In this document: positions 36,230-49,483 of the stretch, piece after piece
Layout of the letters: each line of letters opens with the position of its first letter
How positions within the stretch are numbered: the first letter of the stretch is position 1
Source: Halobacillus fulvus
GTDB taxonomy: Bacteria; Bacillota; Bacilli; Bacillales; Halobacillaceae
Direction of reading: 5' to 3'
Length of the DNA: 64,000 nt
NCBI GenBank assembly: GCA_004078665.1
Contig: SCFO01000006.1
Span: 124,001 to 188,000, forward strand
Made by a program: the position numbers and the translations under genes
Notes under the pieces: model-generated
What the model saw: only the letters and a program-made list of their open reading frames with translations
The model's database searches: none
Told to the model about the DNA's origin: nothing

Positions 36230-36505
36230 TGTGAATAATTCTTTTCGCCTGAAACGACTGTCCACATCAAATATCGACAAGATAATCACAAAATATAGTG
36301 TTGTGGATAGAAGTTGTCTACAAGGTGTGGTGATTGTGGATAAGTTAAGGAAGACCGTTGCAACTATGGTTTTTATCTGGTATTATATTTGTGTTTAACG
36401 CTGAATGACTTTTAAAACCATAAAATCTTATTCACAGGTTGTGGATAAGATGTGGACATTTATTAACAGAGTTGTTTATGGAGTTATTCACAAGAATGTG
36501 GATAA
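36230..36505. other. oriC: oriC, upstream DnaA-box cluster
   Basis: DnaA boxes in the dnaA 5' region. Perfect TGTGGATAA at 36335-36343, 36440-36448 and 36497-36505. One-mismatch boxes: TGTGAATAA 36230-36238, TGTGGATAG 36302-36310, TTATTCACA 36428-36436 and 36484-36492. Weaker ones occur at 36258 and 36451. This is the upstream half of a bipartite Bacillus-type origin and also the likely autoregulatory zone of dnaA. Confidence 0.93.
36358..36386 (+). promoter_or_regulatory. dnaA promoter
   Basis: TTGCAA (36358-36363), 17-bp spacer, TATTAT (36381-36386). It sits between DnaA boxes, so DnaA binding should repress it. The untranslated leader is about 300 nt. Confidence 0.75.
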
Positions 36506-36606
36506 TGCTAACAACAGTCTATAAGTCTATCTATGCCAGGATTTTAATGTCCACAGCAAACAACACATTTCGACAAACTGAATAGTGATACAAAACCTAT
36601 ACAAAC

Positions 36607-36656
36607 GCCTTTCGATCCTTTTATTACGTTCGGAAAAGAGAACGAAGGGCTTTTTT
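36607..36656 (+). terminator. Terminator-like hairpin in the dnaA leader
   Basis: GCCTTTCG (36607-36614) pairs with CGAAGGGC (36643-36650) and is followed by six T, 35 nt before the dnaA start. An alternative CGTTC/GAACG stem competes for the same bases. It could attenuate dnaA; no regulator is known to me. Confidence 0.5.
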
Positions 36657-36690
36657 GTTTTCTATTGAAAAAGAGAAAGGGGTGAAAAGT

Positions 36691-38046
36691 TTGGAGAACA
36701 TCCACGAACTTTGGAACAATACCTTGGAGAAAATCAAAGAGAAAATCAGCAAGCCAAGTTTCGACACGTGGCTGAAAGCGACAAAAGCTGATTCCCTTAA
36801 TGAAAATACACTGACGATCGTGGCTCCGAATGAATTTGCCAGAGACTGGCTTGAAAATCAGTATGAAGGGCTGATTACAGAAACCTTATATGAAGTGACC
36901 GGTGCAGAACTAAATACAAAGTTCATCATCCCAGAAACGAAAGAGGAAGGGCTCGACGATGTAAAGCTATCCTCTAAAAAAGTTCCGGACGTCAAAAATA
37001 ATGGAAATGAGGAATCTCCGCAGAGCATGCTGAATTCCAAATATACATTTGATACGTTTGTCATCGGTTCTGGCAACCGCTTTGCTCATGCAGCTTCACT
37101 AGCTGTAGCTGAAGCCCCGGCGAAAGCCTATAATCCGCTGTTTATATACGGGGGCGTCGGGCTTGGTAAAACGCACTTGATGCACGCGATCGGTCATTAT
37201 GTGCTCGACCATAATCCGAATGCCAAAGTCGTTTATTTATCTTCCGAGAAGTTCACGAACGAATTCATTAATTCCATCCGTGACAATAAAGCCGTCAACT
37301 TCCGCAATAAATATCGCAGTGTCGACGTGCTTTTGATAGATGATATTCAGTTTCTTGCTGGAAAAGAACAGACACAAGAGGAATTTTTCCATACGTTTAA
37401 TACCCTTCACGAAGAAAGCAAGCAGATCGTCATCTCCAGTGACCGTCCGCCTAAAGAGATCCCGACGCTGGAAGATCGTCTAAGATCCCGCTTCGAATGG
37501 GGATTGATCACGGATATCACGCCTCCGGATCTAGAGACGAGGATTGCCATTTTACGCAAGAAGGCGAAAGCAGAAGGACTTGATATTCCGAATGAAGTGA
37601 TGCTTTATATCGCGAATCAGATCGATACGAACATTCGTGAACTCGAAGGCGCATTGATCCGCGTTGTCGCTTATTCGTCCTTGATCAATCACGATATCAA
37701 TGCCTCATTAGCAGCTGAAGCATTGAAGGATATCATTCCGAGTTCGAAGCCGAGAGTGATTACGATCGAAGCGATCCAGGAGATGGTCGGTGAGAAGTAT
37801 AATGTGAGATTAGAAGATTTTCCGGCGAAAAAGCGTACGAAATCGGTGGCATTTCCACGACAAATTGCGATGTATCTTTCAAGGGAACTAACCGATTACT
37901 CACTTCCTAAAATCGGAGAAGAATTCGGAGGTCGGGATCATACGACCGTCATTCACGCCCATGAGAAGATCTCAAAAATGGTCGCAGCCGATCAGCAGTT
38001 GCAACGAGAACTGGACGAAATCAAGGAACAATTGAAATCTCACTAA
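36691..38046 (+). CDS. dnaA: Chromosomal replication initiator DnaA
   Basis: 451 residues. Domain I (1-80) begins with M encoded by TTG, then [14 protein letters not shown]. Domain III AAA+ core has Walker [10 protein letters not shown] (about 153-161), Walker [15 protein letters not shown] and sensor motifs. Domain IV has the DnaA signature [11 protein letters not shown]. It binds the boxes either side of its own gene and opens the origin. TTG at 36691 follows AAAGGGGTG; the 12 codons upstream include that site and are not translated. Confidence 0.98.
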   Translation: MENIHELWNNTLEKIKEKISKPSFDTWLKATKADSLNENTLTIVAPNEFARDWLENQYEGLITETLYEVTGAELNTKFIIPETKEEGLDDVKLSSKKVPDVKNNGNEESPQSMLNSKYTFDTFVIGSGNRFAHAASLAVAEAPAKAYNPLFIYGGVGLGKTHLMHAIGHYVLDHNPNAKVVYLSSEKFTNEFINSIRDNKAVNFRNKYRSVDVLLIDDIQFLAGKEQTQEEFFHTFNTLHEESKQIVISSDRPPKEIPTLEDRLRSRFEWGLITDITPPDLETRIAILRKKAKAEGLDIPNEVMLYIANQIDTNIRELEGALIRVVAYSSLINHDINASLAAEALKDIIPSSKPRVITIEAIQEMVGEKYNVRLEDFPAKKRTKSVAFPRQIAMYLSRELTDYSLPKIGEEFGGRDHTTVIHAHEKISKMVAADQQLQRELDEIKEQLKSH

Positions 38047-38055
38047 TCTGGATAA

Positions 38056-38205
38056 TGTGTATAACTGGTGCACATACATCAACACGCTATCCACATGTGG
38101 ACAACCTTTGTTTGAAAGACTAAATCGTATTTATCCACAAATCCACAGCCCATACTATTACTATTACGGTTTTAATATATAAAAAATATATAATAATAGA
38201 CCCCT
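38056..38205. other. oriC: oriC, downstream DnaA boxes, DnaA-trios and unwinding element
   Basis: Between dnaA and dnaN. DnaA boxes: TGTGTATAA 38056-38064, CTATCCACA 38087-38095, TGTGGACAA 38096-38104, perfect TTATCCACA 38131-38139 and an overlapping AAATCCACA. Then come CTATTACTATTA (38155-38166), four DnaA-trio triplets read 3'-GAT-AAT-GAT-AAT-5' on the other strand, and an A/T-only tract (about 38173-38195). This is the layout of the B. subtilis unwinding region. Confidence 0.92.
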
Positions 38206-38225
38206 ATAGAGGAGGAGTGCCTGGT

Positions 38226-39365
38226 ATGAAATTTATAATCCAGCGGGACCAATTGATTGAGAGTGTCCAAAATGTAATGAAAGCTATTTCCTCAAGAACG
38301 ACGATCCCGATTTTGACGGGGATGAAAATAGAAGCAAGTGAAGATGGTGTAAAGCTGACAGGTAGTGATTCGGATATTTCCATCGAATCGTTTATTCCTA
38401 AAGAAGAAGACGGCATTGTTTATATTGAGCATATCGAACCTGGCAGTATCGTACTCCAAGCGAAATACTTCCCGGATATCGTACGTAAACTGCCTCAAAA
38501 AACGGTAGAGATTGAAAGTGACAACAACCGCAATGTCACGATCCGTTCTGGTAATGCTGAATTCCACTTGAATGGCCAGGATCCTGAAGAATATCCACAG
38601 CTACCACAGCTGCATACGGAAAACAGCTTTGAATTGCCGATCGATCTTTTGAAAAATCTGATCCGTCAGACCGTATTCGCTGTCTCTACTTCAGAAACAC
38701 GCCCGATTTTGACGGGGGTTCATGTCCGTATGGAAGAAGGAGAGCTTGAATTCATCGCGACAGACAGTCACCGCCTGGCATCAAGAAAGATTCCTCTTGA
38801 GCAGCCGGAAGGAAAATCGTTCACTTCCGTCGTCATTCCAGGAAAGAGTCTGACAGAGTTGAACAAGATTCTGGATGACTCTGAAGAGACGATCGAGATC
38901 AGTGTGACCGAAAATCAGGTATTGTTCCGTACGAAGCATCTGTATTTCCTATCTCGTCTGCTTGATGGGAACTATCCGGAGACATCACGGCTTATTCCTG
39001 AGCAGAGCAAGACCGTCGTGAAAATCGATGCGAAGGAACTGCTCCAATCCGTCGATCGTGCCTCCTTGCTTGCGAAAGAGAACCGCAACAATGTCGTCCG
39101 TCTGATCACAAAAGAAAATAATCATCTCGAAATCACAGGGAACTCTCCGGAGGTCGGAAATGTTGTCGAAGAAGTGCTGGCAACAGATGTGTCAGGAGAG
39201 GATCTGAAAATCTCCTTCAGTGCCAAATATATGATGGATGCCCTGAAAGCTGTCGACTATGACCAGGTGAAAGTCGAATTCACAGGCGCCATGCGTCCAT
39301 TCCTGATCCGCCCGGTCGATGATGATCAAATTTTACAGTTGATCTTGCCTGTAAGGACCTATTAA
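38226..39365 (+). CDS. dnaN: DNA polymerase III beta sliding clamp
   Basis: 379 residues, MKFIIQRDQLIESVQNVMKA at the start and the closing LILPVRTY, full length. Three repeated clamp domains of about 120 residues; a dimer encircles DNA. The ATG at 38226 follows GGAGGAG with 8 nt spacing. It is probably transcribed with dnaA and followed by a terminator. Confidence 0.98.
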   Translation: MKFIIQRDQLIESVQNVMKAISSRTTIPILTGMKIEASEDGVKLTGSDSDISIESFIPKEEDGIVYIEHIEPGSIVLQAKYFPDIVRKLPQKTVEIESDNNRNVTIRSGNAEFHLNGQDPEEYPQLPQLHTENSFELPIDLLKNLIRQTVFAVSTSETRPILTGVHVRMEEGELEFIATDSHRLASRKIPLEQPEGKSFTSVVIPGKSLTELNKILDDSEETIEISVTENQVLFRTKHLYFLSRLLDGNYPETSRLIPEQSKTVVKIDAKELLQSVDRASLLAKENRNNVVRLITKENNHLEITGNSPEVGNVVEEVLATDVSGEDLKISFSAKYMMDALKAVDYDQVKVEFTGAMRPFLIRPVDDDQILQLILPVRTY

Positions 39366-39402
39366 TCGACACTGCAACTGAATGATAAGACCTTTTATAC
39401 AG

Positions 39403-39439
39403 AAGGTGCTGGTATGAACGTTCATAACGGCACCTTTTT
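39403..39439 (+). terminator. Terminator after dnaN
   Basis: AAGGTGC stem with an extended imperfect inner pairing (TATGAAC/GTTCATA), then T5. Confidence 0.85.
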
Positions 39440-39542
39440 CTTTTGACTCAAGATCAGGTCTAGGAGTGACCAAAGGCTTTTCTTACACCTTCATCTTTAG
39501 TAAAATAAGAAAAGGTGAATTCATGGAATAGGGTGAATAAAA

Positions 39543-39764
39543 ATGAGCGAACGCATTGAAATATCCACAGAGTACATCACATTAGGGCAATTTCTTAAGC
39601 TGGCCAATGTCGTCGAATCCGGTGGCATGGTCAAAATTTTCCTGGCTGAATTTGACATTCTTGTCAATGGGGAGTCGGAGAACCGCCGTGGGCGTAAACT
39701 TTACGAAGGAGATACGGTGGAAATAGAAGAATTTGGCAGCTTCCAGGTTGTCCGTGAAGAGTAG
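39543..39764 (+). CDS. yaaA: S4-domain RNA-binding protein YaaA
   Basis: 73 residues with the S4-like fold: ITLGQFLKLANVVESGGMVK, LVNGESENRRGRKLYEGD. Conserved between dnaN and recF in Bacilli; it is linked to ribosome assembly in B. subtilis. Three bases separate its stop from the recF start. The start follows AGGGTG at the expected spacing. Confidence 0.93.
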   Translation: MSERIEISTEYITLGQFLKLANVVESGGMVKIFLAEFDILVNGESENRRGRKLYEGDTVEIEEFGSFQVVREE

Positions 39765-39767
39765 CGC

Positions 39768-40886
39768 ATGTATATACATGAATTGTCGTTACGGTCGTTC
39801 CGGAATTATGACAGCCTGTCGCTGACGTTTGACCATACCATCAACGTCATCATCGGGGAAAATGCCCAAGGAAAAACCAACCTGATGGAAGCCATTTACG
39901 TCCTGGCTTTTACAAAATCGCATCGCACCCCGCGAGATAAAGAGTTGATACAATGGGATGCGGAGTATGGTAAAATAAAAGGGAGTATATATAAACGCAA
40001 TCGACGCTTCCCTTTGGAAGTTATCGTTTCCAGTAAAGGGAAAAAAGTCAAATTCAATCATATTGAACAAAAGCGCCTCAGTGATTATATAGGCGCGATC
40101 AATGTTGTGATGTTTGCACCTGAGGATCTGAACCTGGTCAAAGGCAGTCCTCAGGTGCGTCGTCGGTTTATTGACATGGAAATCGGTCAGATCCAGCCGA
40201 CATACATTTATCATTTAGGACAGTACCAAAAGGTTCTCAGGCAGCGAAATTCTTTACTGAAGGATCTTCAGCGCAAGCCTGGGGCTGACCGGACGATGCT
40301 CCGGGTCCTGACCGATCAGCTCATCGAGCATGCGGCGATGATCGTGAACCGGCGCTTCAAGTTCCTCCATCTGCTCAGAGAGTGGGCGACGCCGATTCAT
40401 GAAGGGATCAGCCGTCACCTCGAGGAACTGGAAATTTTCTATGATGCTAGTGTGAAAGTATCAGAGGATATGGATTTGGAAACACTGAAGAATACGTATG
40501 AAGCGAAGTTTTCGGAAATCGAGACGAAAGAGGTCGAACGAGGGACGACGCTTGCCGGCCCACACCGGGATGATCTGATTTTCCACGTCAACGGAAAAGA
40601 TGTTCAAACCTATGGATCGCAAGGCCAGCAGCGCACGACGGCCCTGTCTTTGAAACTTGCTGAAATCGAGCTGATTCATAGTGAAGTAGGCGAGTATCCG
40701 ATTCTTCTCTTAGACGACGTGTTGAGCGAGCTGGATGATTTCAGACAATCCCACTTGCTGCACACGATCCAGGGGAAGGTCCAGACCTTCGTTTCTACGA
40801 CGAACATAGATGGAATCGAGCACGAGGCTCTGAAAAATGCCGAGATTTTTCACGTGAAAGAAGGAACGATAGACCTAGAGAAATGA
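39768..40886 (+). CDS. recF: DNA repair/recombination protein RecF
   Basis: 372 residues. Walker A GENAQGKT (30-37), signature near [18 protein letters not shown] (about 285-302) and Walker [14 protein letters not shown]. It loads RecA at single-strand gaps with RecO and RecR. The ribosome site is weak (GAAGAG), so translation probably depends on coupling to yaaA. A parS-like sequence lies in its last codons. Confidence 0.98.
   Translation: MYIHELSLRSFRNYDSLSLTFDHTINVIIGENAQGKTNLMEAIYVLAFTKSHRTPRDKELIQWDAEYGKIKGSIYKRNRRFPLEVIVSSKGKKVKFNHIEQKRLSDYIGAINVVMFAPEDLNLVKGSPQVRRRFIDMEIGQIQPTYIYHLGQYQKVLRQRNSLLKDLQRKPGADRTMLRVLTDQLIEHAAMIVNRRFKFLHLLREWATPIHEGISRHLEELEIFYDASVKVSEDMDLETLKNTYEAKFSEIETKEVERGTTLAGPHRDDLIFHVNGKDVQTYGSQGQQRTTALSLKLAEIELIHSEVGEYPILLLDDVLSELDDFRQSHLLHTIQGKVQTFVSTTNIDGIEHEALKNAEIFHVKEGTIDLEK
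40846..40861. promoter_or_regulatory. parS-like sequence in recF
   Basis: TTTTTCACGTGAAAGA matches TGTTTCACGTGAAACA at 14 of 16 positions with an intact TTTCACGTGAAA core. Confidence 0.5.
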
Positions 40887-40895
40887 GGTGGCAAG

Positions 40896-41180
40896 TTGTT
40901 CATTCACATAGGAGATGATCACGTCATCCAGTCCAAGGATGTCGTCACGATCATCGATCATAGTTTGATAGCCTCATCGACGATCATCGAAGAAATGATT
41001 TTCAACCAGCGCAAAAACAAGCGGGTGATTGAAACAGAGGATCACCAGGCGAAGTCGATTGTGATCACGAATGATGTCATTTATTTTAGTCCGTTATCTG
41101 TGTACACGTTGAAAAAGCGCGCCAATATGCGCACAACTTTGAATAAATTGGAAAACTTCTCAGAAGAAGCTGAGGAATAG
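40896..41180 (+). CDS. remB: Extracellular-matrix regulator RemB / YaaB (DUF370)
   Basis: 94 residues starting MFIHIGDDHVIQSKDVV, with YFSPLSVYTLKKRA near 66-79, the DUF370 pattern. RemB works with RemA as a DNA-binding activator of biofilm matrix genes in B. subtilis. The start is TTG after GAGGTGG. Conserved position between recF and gyrB. Confidence 0.93.
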   Translation: MFIHIGDDHVIQSKDVVTIIDHSLIASSTIIEEMIFNQRKNKRVIETEDHQAKSIVITNDVIYFSPLSVYTLKKRANMRTTLNKLENFSEEAEE

Positions 41181-41223
41181 ACCGTTTGGCCATAGATTTT
41201 GTTATACCACTTGAGAAATGTAG

Positions 41224-43155
<1,932 letters not shown>

Positions 43156-43162
43156 GCCTGGA

Positions 43163-43185
43163 AGGCAGGGAATCATTCTCTGCCT
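43163..43185 (+). terminator. Hairpin between gyrB and gyrA
   Basis: 10-bp stem AGGCAGGGAA / TTCTCTGCCT with one G-U pair, but only a short T/C-rich tail. A weak terminator or mRNA processing signal. Confidence 0.5.
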
Positions 43186-43282
43186 TTCCTCCATCATCTG
43201 GGGGAGATAAGGAACACACAGAGGGAATGGAGAATGGCTGATGAGCCTTACTCCTTTTTAGATAAAGTAGGAGGTAAATAGA

Positions 43283-45823
43283 ATGGTGGATCAACCCGAA
43301 CGCCCACGCGTACAGGAAGTCAATATCAGCGAAGAAATGCGGACGTCCTTCCTGGACTATGCGATGAGTGTCATCGTCGCCCGTGCACTCCCTGATGTAC
43401 GTGACGGCTTAAAACCTGTACACCGCCGGATTTTGTATGCGATGCATGATTTAGGAATGCACGCGGACAAAGCGTATAAGAAATCAGCCCGTATTGTCGG
43501 AGAAGTCATAGGTAAGTACCACCCGCACGGTGACTCAGCGGTCTATGACACGATGGTACGTATGGCACAGGATTTCAACTACCGATACATGCTTGTCGAT
43601 GGACACGGAAACTTCGGTTCTGTCGATGGTGACGCCGCGGCCGCGATGCGTTACACAGAAGCCCGGATGTCCAAAATCTCGATGGAAATCCTGAAAGATA
43701 TCAACAAAGATACGATCGATTACGATGATAACTATGACGGTACCGAGCGCGAACCTCGCGTGCTGCCGGCCAAATTCCCGAACCTGCTTGTCAACGGTGG
43801 TTCCGGAATCGCGGTCGGAATGGCGACCAACATCCCGCCGCACCAGCTCGGAGAAGTGATTGATGCCGTTCTTGCGCTAAGTAAAGATCCGGATATCACG
43901 ATTCAAGAGCTGATGGAAAACCATATCCAAGGCCCTGACTTCCCGACAGCTGGTAAAATTCTCGGCTTGAGTGGGATCCGTAAAGCTTATGAAACAGGTA
44001 AAGGCTCGATTACGGTCCGTGCCGATGTCGAAATCCAAGAGCAGGCGAACGGCAAGCCTCGTCTGATCGTGACCGAACTGCCATACCAAGTCAACAAAGC
44101 CCGTCTCGTAGAAAAGATTGCCGAGCTTGCCCGCGATAAGAAAATCGACGGCATCACCGATCTACGTGATGAGTCCGACCGTAACGGTATGCGCATCGTC
44201 ATTGAACTCCGTCGTGATGCGAACCCGAACGTTTTACTTAATAATCTGTACAAAATGACGGCCTTGCAGTCGACCTTCGGCATCAACATGCTGGCTCTTG
44301 TCAATGGACACCCGCGAGTACTCAACTTGAAGCAGTGTCTTGAGTATTATTTGGAGCACCAGAAGGAAGTCATCCGCCGCCGTACCCAGTACGAGCTGAA
44401 TAAGGCGGAAGCACGCGCTCACATTTTGGAAGGTCTGCGTATTGCGCTTGATCATTTGGATGAAGTCATCACCTTGATCCGCGAATCCCAGACGACAGAA
44501 ATTGCACGTACCGGTCTGATGGAACGTTTCGGTCTATCGGAGAAGCAGGCCCAAGCGATCTTGGACATGCGTCTTCAGCGTCTGACTGGACTCGAGCGTG
44601 AGAAGATCGAGAACGAATACCAAGACATCATGAAGCTGATCGCTGAATTGAAAGAAATTCTTGCGAACGATGAAAAAGTACTGGAGATCATTCGTGAGGA
44701 GCTTCTTGATATTAAAGAGCGTTACAACGACGAACGCCGTACGGAGATCCTGCTTGGCGGAACAGACTTCATTGAAGATGAAGACTTGATTCCGGAAGAA
44801 ACGGTCATCGTGACGTTGACCCACCAAGGATACGTGAAGCGTCTTCCGGCGAGCACGTACCGTACGCAACGCCGTGGTGGACGTGGTGTCCAGGGAATGG
44901 GTACACACGAAGAAGACTTCGTGGAGCACCTTCTGTCCACCTCAACCCACAATACCCTCCTGTTCTTCTCGAACAAAGGGAAAGTGTATAAGGCGAAAGG
45001 CTATGAAGTCCCTGAATTCGGACGCACAGCGAAAGGAATTCCGATCATCAACATGCTGAACATCGAGCGTGATGAATGGATCAATGCGGTCATTTCGGTC
45101 GAAGACTTCGTCGATGACTGGTTCCTTGTCTTTACGACGAAGAACGGTGTGACGAAGCGGACGACATTGTCCCAATACGCGAATATCCGTCGCGGCGGTT
45201 TGATCGCTCTCGGTTTACGGGAAGATGACGAACTCATCTCTGTCCGTTTGACGGATGGGACGAAAGACATCATGATCGGAACCGAAAACGGTTATGTGAT
45301 CCGTTTCAACGAGGATCAGATCCGTACGATGGGACGTACCGCTGCAGGTGTGAAGGGAATTTCACTGCGCGATGATGACCAAGTCGTATCGATGGAAATT
45401 CTCGAAGACGATCTGCAGGTACTCACGGTCACGACGAAAGGGTACGGAAAACGTACGCCTGCGAGTGAGTACCGGATTACAAACCGCGGTGGTAAAGGGA
45501 TCATTACGTGTAACCTGACGGAGAAAAACGGTAAAGTCGTATCGACGAAAGCCGTGACAGGTGAAGAAGACATCATGATCATCACAGCCAGCGGTGTATT
45601 GATCCGGATGCCGATCGAAGGGATTTCGGAAACAGGACGAAACACACAAGGGGTCCGCCTGATCCGTTTAGGTGACGGAGAAGAAGTAGCAACCATCGCT
45701 CGTGTCGAGTCCGAAAAAGAAGAAGAAGAGATACTAGAGGAAGCCGTCGAACAACAAGAGAATCAAGAATCGGTTCCAGAAGAAACCGGTGAACAACCAG
45801 AATCAACTGACGACGAATCTTAA
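43283..45823 (+). CDS. gyrA: DNA gyrase subunit A
   Basis: 846 residues. Winged-helix breakage-reunion domain with active-site tyrosine Y124 in AMRYTEARM; quinolone-region positions are S85 and D89 in GDSAVYDTM, a serine/acid pair as in sensitive enzymes. The C-terminal beta-pinwheel has a GyrA box [10 protein letters not shown] (about 532-541). The last 45 residues are a very acidic Glu/Gln tail. The start follows AGGAGG. Confidence 0.98.
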   Translation: MVDQPERPRVQEVNISEEMRTSFLDYAMSVIVARALPDVRDGLKPVHRRILYAMHDLGMHADKAYKKSARIVGEVIGKYHPHGDSAVYDTMVRMAQDFNYRYMLVDGHGNFGSVDGDAAAAMRYTEARMSKISMEILKDINKDTIDYDDNYDGTEREPRVLPAKFPNLLVNGGSGIAVGMATNIPPHQLGEVIDAVLALSKDPDITIQELMENHIQGPDFPTAGKILGLSGIRKAYETGKGSITVRADVEIQEQANGKPRLIVTELPYQVNKARLVEKIAELARDKKIDGITDLRDESDRNGMRIVIELRRDANPNVLLNNLYKMTALQSTFGINMLALVNGHPRVLNLKQCLEYYLEHQKEVIRRRTQYELNKAEARAHILEGLRIALDHLDEVITLIRESQTTEIARTGLMERFGLSEKQAQAILDMRLQRLTGLEREKIENEYQDIMKLIAELKEILANDEKVLEIIREELLDIKERYNDERRTEILLGGTDFIEDEDLIPEETVIVTLTHQGYVKRLPASTYRTQRRGGRGVQGMGTHEEDFVEHLLSTSTHNTLLFFSNKGKVYKAKGYEVPEFGRTAKGIPIINMLNIERDEWINAVISVEDFVDDWFLVFTTKNGVTKRTTLSQYANIRRGGLIALGLREDDELISVRLTDGTKDIMIGTENGYVIRFNEDQIRTMGRTAAGVKGISLRDDDQVVSMEILEDDLQVLTVTTKGYGKRTPASEYRITNRGGKGIITCNLTEKNGKVVSTKAVTGEEDIMIITASGVLIRMPIEGISETGRNTQGVRLIRLGDGEEVATIARVESEKEEEEILEEAVEQQENQESVPEETGEQPESTDDES

Positions 45824-45834
45824 CGTTCAAGATA

Positions 45835-45869
45835 AAGTCGCCTGTCCCATGCGGCAGGCGGCTTTTTTT
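45835..45869 (+). terminator. Terminator after gyrA
   Basis: 8-bp GC-rich stem GTCGCCTG / CAGGCGGC (one G-U), then T7. Confidence 0.88.
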
Positions 45870-45901
45870 ACTAATATCAAATCCTGAGAGGGGGAAAAGG
45901 A

Positions 45902-46981
45902 ATGCGTGTGCATCCCTCCCAACTTGTGACCGGGTGTCTGATCACAGAAGACGTGATGGGAAAGACGAGCCGGCCGATCGTAGCCAAACATACCGTTGTT
46001 CATCCGATACATATTGAGGTCCTGCAAAAATTCATGGTGGGATCTGTGAACGTAGCCGGGAAGCTCTCTGACGGATCCCCTTTTATTCCGGATGAACGGA
46101 TCGAAGAGGAAACAGAAAAGAAGGTAGAAGCAAGTGGACCTTTTCACGACCAATACATGGAAGCGGTCCAGTCCTATAAGAAATGGTTTGAAGATTGGCG
46201 CGGGGGCATGCCGGTCGATATCCATGCGATTCGTCAGACGATGGTTCCTCTACTAGAACGCGTTATCGAATCTAAGTGGGAGGTCTTCCTGCTTCATCAT
46301 TTTTCCTCAAGCAAAGATTACATTTATCACCACAGTGTCGCGATGGGTCTGATCACTGGTTATCTCGCCTATAAAATGGATGAGGATTACGGAACGTGGA
46401 TCCAGGCTGGTTTAGCAGGGATGCTCAGTGACAGCGGAATGTCCCGCATCAACCCGCGTCTGTTAGAAAAAGAAACGACATTACGTGAAGCGGAGTTCGA
46501 GGAAGTGAAAAAGCACCCGACCTATTCTTACCGGATGGTGGAACATGTCCCGTCGTTAAGTCCAGGCGCGAAACTAGCGGTTTTACAACACCATGAGCGT
46601 CTCGATGGGAGCGGCTACCCCCTCGGGTTACCGAAGGACAAGCTTCATCCGTTCAGTCAAATCATCGCCGTCAGCGATATGTACCATGCGATGACGTCTG
46701 AACGCATGTACAGGAAGAAGCAGTCGCCATTCAAGGTGCTCGAGGAAATCGAAAAAGAGCAGTTCGGCCGTCACGACCATCAAATTGTCCAAGTGTTCAT
46801 CAAAGAGATGACCGACTACGGTCCAGGAACGGGCGTCCTCCTTTCCGATGGCCGAAAAGGCAACATCGTATTTGTCGATTCTAATCAGCCGATAAGGCCA
46901 ATGGTCAGGATGGAGGAAGACGAAGAAATCTTGGCATTGAGCGAACATCTCGACCTTTATATTGAAGAAGTCTTAAATTAA
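45902..46981 (+). CDS. HD-GYP-like protein with altered HD motif
   Basis: 359 residues. HD-GYP domains hydrolyse cyclic di-GMP. Here the C-terminal half has HHSVAMG (about 143-149), an HD position reading LSDSGM (S176-D177) where the family has LHDIGK, H205 in KKHP, HHERLDGSGYP (230-240) with GYP intact, and SDMYHAMTSERMYR. Loss of the first HD histidine and the lysine suggests weak or no catalysis, or a changed metal site. ATG follows GAGAGGGGG. It lies alone between gyrA and yaaC and nearly touches the yaaC stop. Confidence 0.88.
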   Translation: MRVHPSQLVTGCLITEDVMGKTSRPIVAKHTVVHPIHIEVLQKFMVGSVNVAGKLSDGSPFIPDERIEEETEKKVEASGPFHDQYMEAVQSYKKWFEDWRGGMPVDIHAIRQTMVPLLERVIESKWEVFLLHHFSSSKDYIYHHSVAMGLITGYLAYKMDEDYGTWIQAGLAGMLSDSGMSRINPRLLEKETTLREAEFEEVKKHPTYSYRMVEHVPSLSPGAKLAVLQHHERLDGSGYPLGLPKDKLHPFSQIIAVSDMYHAMTSERMYRKKQSPFKVLEEIEKEQFGRHDHQIVQVFIKEMTDYGPGTGVLLSDGRKGNIVFVDSNQPIRPMVRMEEDEEILALSEHLDLYIEEVLN

Positions 46982-47709
46982 GAGGAAGACCGGTTTGTGT
47001 CGAGCGACATGAATCGGTCTTCCAGCCATTCTGCTATCAAATCAGGGACTTCCTCAGCAGCCGTCTGCAAGAAATGATCAATGAACACATAGTCATCACG
47101 ATCCCTCATCTGTTGCATATCTCCCCACCACTCTCCTTCATATCTGACCAGCATGCTCAAGTTATACAACACCGCGAAGTAGATCATGAGTGTCGGCCAC
47201 ACTTCCTCTGTTTCTCTCCGGTTCTTTTTAAACTGATACATCCTCGTCATTCGGGTAAGTTGAGCCAGCAGTTCGTCCATCGATATCTTTTCACTTGAGG
47301 ATGCAAAGTCGAATAGGTGATGGGCGGCATATGGGAATAATCCGTGAGGCTGTATCCTGATTTCATCTTCTAGAAACCGATAGTGCTGCTTTTTCCTTTT
47401 ACGGGTCGACAGCCCATGCGCCAGTACTTTTGATGTAGCGGGATATCCTGGATCGACGGTCAGCAGGCAGCTTTTCAAAAAATGGTTCAATCCGTAATAA
47501 AACAGCAGGGGGCGTGCACTGAACGGAGTCGTTAAGCCAGACGTCCAGAAATCTTCCCCGATCATGAGGCCATGAATGAATCGTTCCGCATTCTGATAGG
47601 CGTGGTGATCGGCTTTCGGGTGTTCTATTTTTTCATAACATCCCTGTAAAAAGGGCCTGGAATGGGCGGTCACTTGTAAATAGGTCACAATCGCTAGTTT
47701 GTCCTTCAT
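46978..47709 (-). CDS. yaaC: YaaC-like protein
   Basis: 243 residues, somewhat shorter than B. subtilis YaaC. Shared blocks are RPLLFYYGLNHFLKSCLLTVDPGYP (here about 64-88; key YYGLNHF and TVDPGYP) and VLAHGLSTRKRKKQHYRFL. The function is unknown. It is conserved on the minus strand between gyrA and guaB, as here. The ATG at 47709 follows AAAGGAGATG by 9 nt; an ATG nine bases upstream is too close to that site. It overlaps the HD-GYP gene end by 4 bp. Confidence 0.88.
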   Translation of the reverse strand: MKDKLAIVTYLQVTAHSRPFLQGCYEKIEHPKADHHAYQNAERFIHGLMIGEDFWTSGLTTPFSARPLLFYYGLNHFLKSCLLTVDPGYPATSKVLAHGLSTRKRKKQHYRFLEDEIRIQPHGLFPYAAHHLFDFASSSEKISMDELLAQLTRMTRMYQFKKNRRETEEVWPTLMIYFAVLYNLSMLVRYEGEWWGDMQQMRDRDDYVFIDHFLQTAAEEVPDLIAEWLEDRFMSLDTNRSSS

Positions 47710-47736
47710 GTTGTTCATCTCCTTTCTTAATCACAA

Positions 47737-47750
47737 TGCAAACGCTTCCT
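47737..47750. promoter_or_regulatory. Candidate cre site between yaaC and guaB
   Basis: TGCAAACGCTTCCT matches TGWAARCGYTWNCW at 13 of 14 positions. It lies 28 bp upstream of yaaC and 36 bp upstream of the guaB -35 element. Unproven. Confidence 0.4.
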
Positions 47751-47770
47751 CTGAATCGATTCCTGTCTAA

Positions 47771-49378
<1,608 letters not shown>

Positions 49379-49395
49379 CCCGTTAGAAATTCAGC

Positions 49396-49427
49396 AGACA
49401 GGGACTTTTCCCTGTCTATTTTTTTGT
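49396..49427 (+). terminator. Terminator after guaB
   Basis: 9-bp stem AGACAGGGA / TCCCTGTCT, 4-nt loop, then a T-run. Confidence 0.92.
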
Positions 49428-49483
49428 CTATCCATGTGATAAAATAACAAAGATGCATATTTTAAGGGTGGAGGTTGAGAAAG

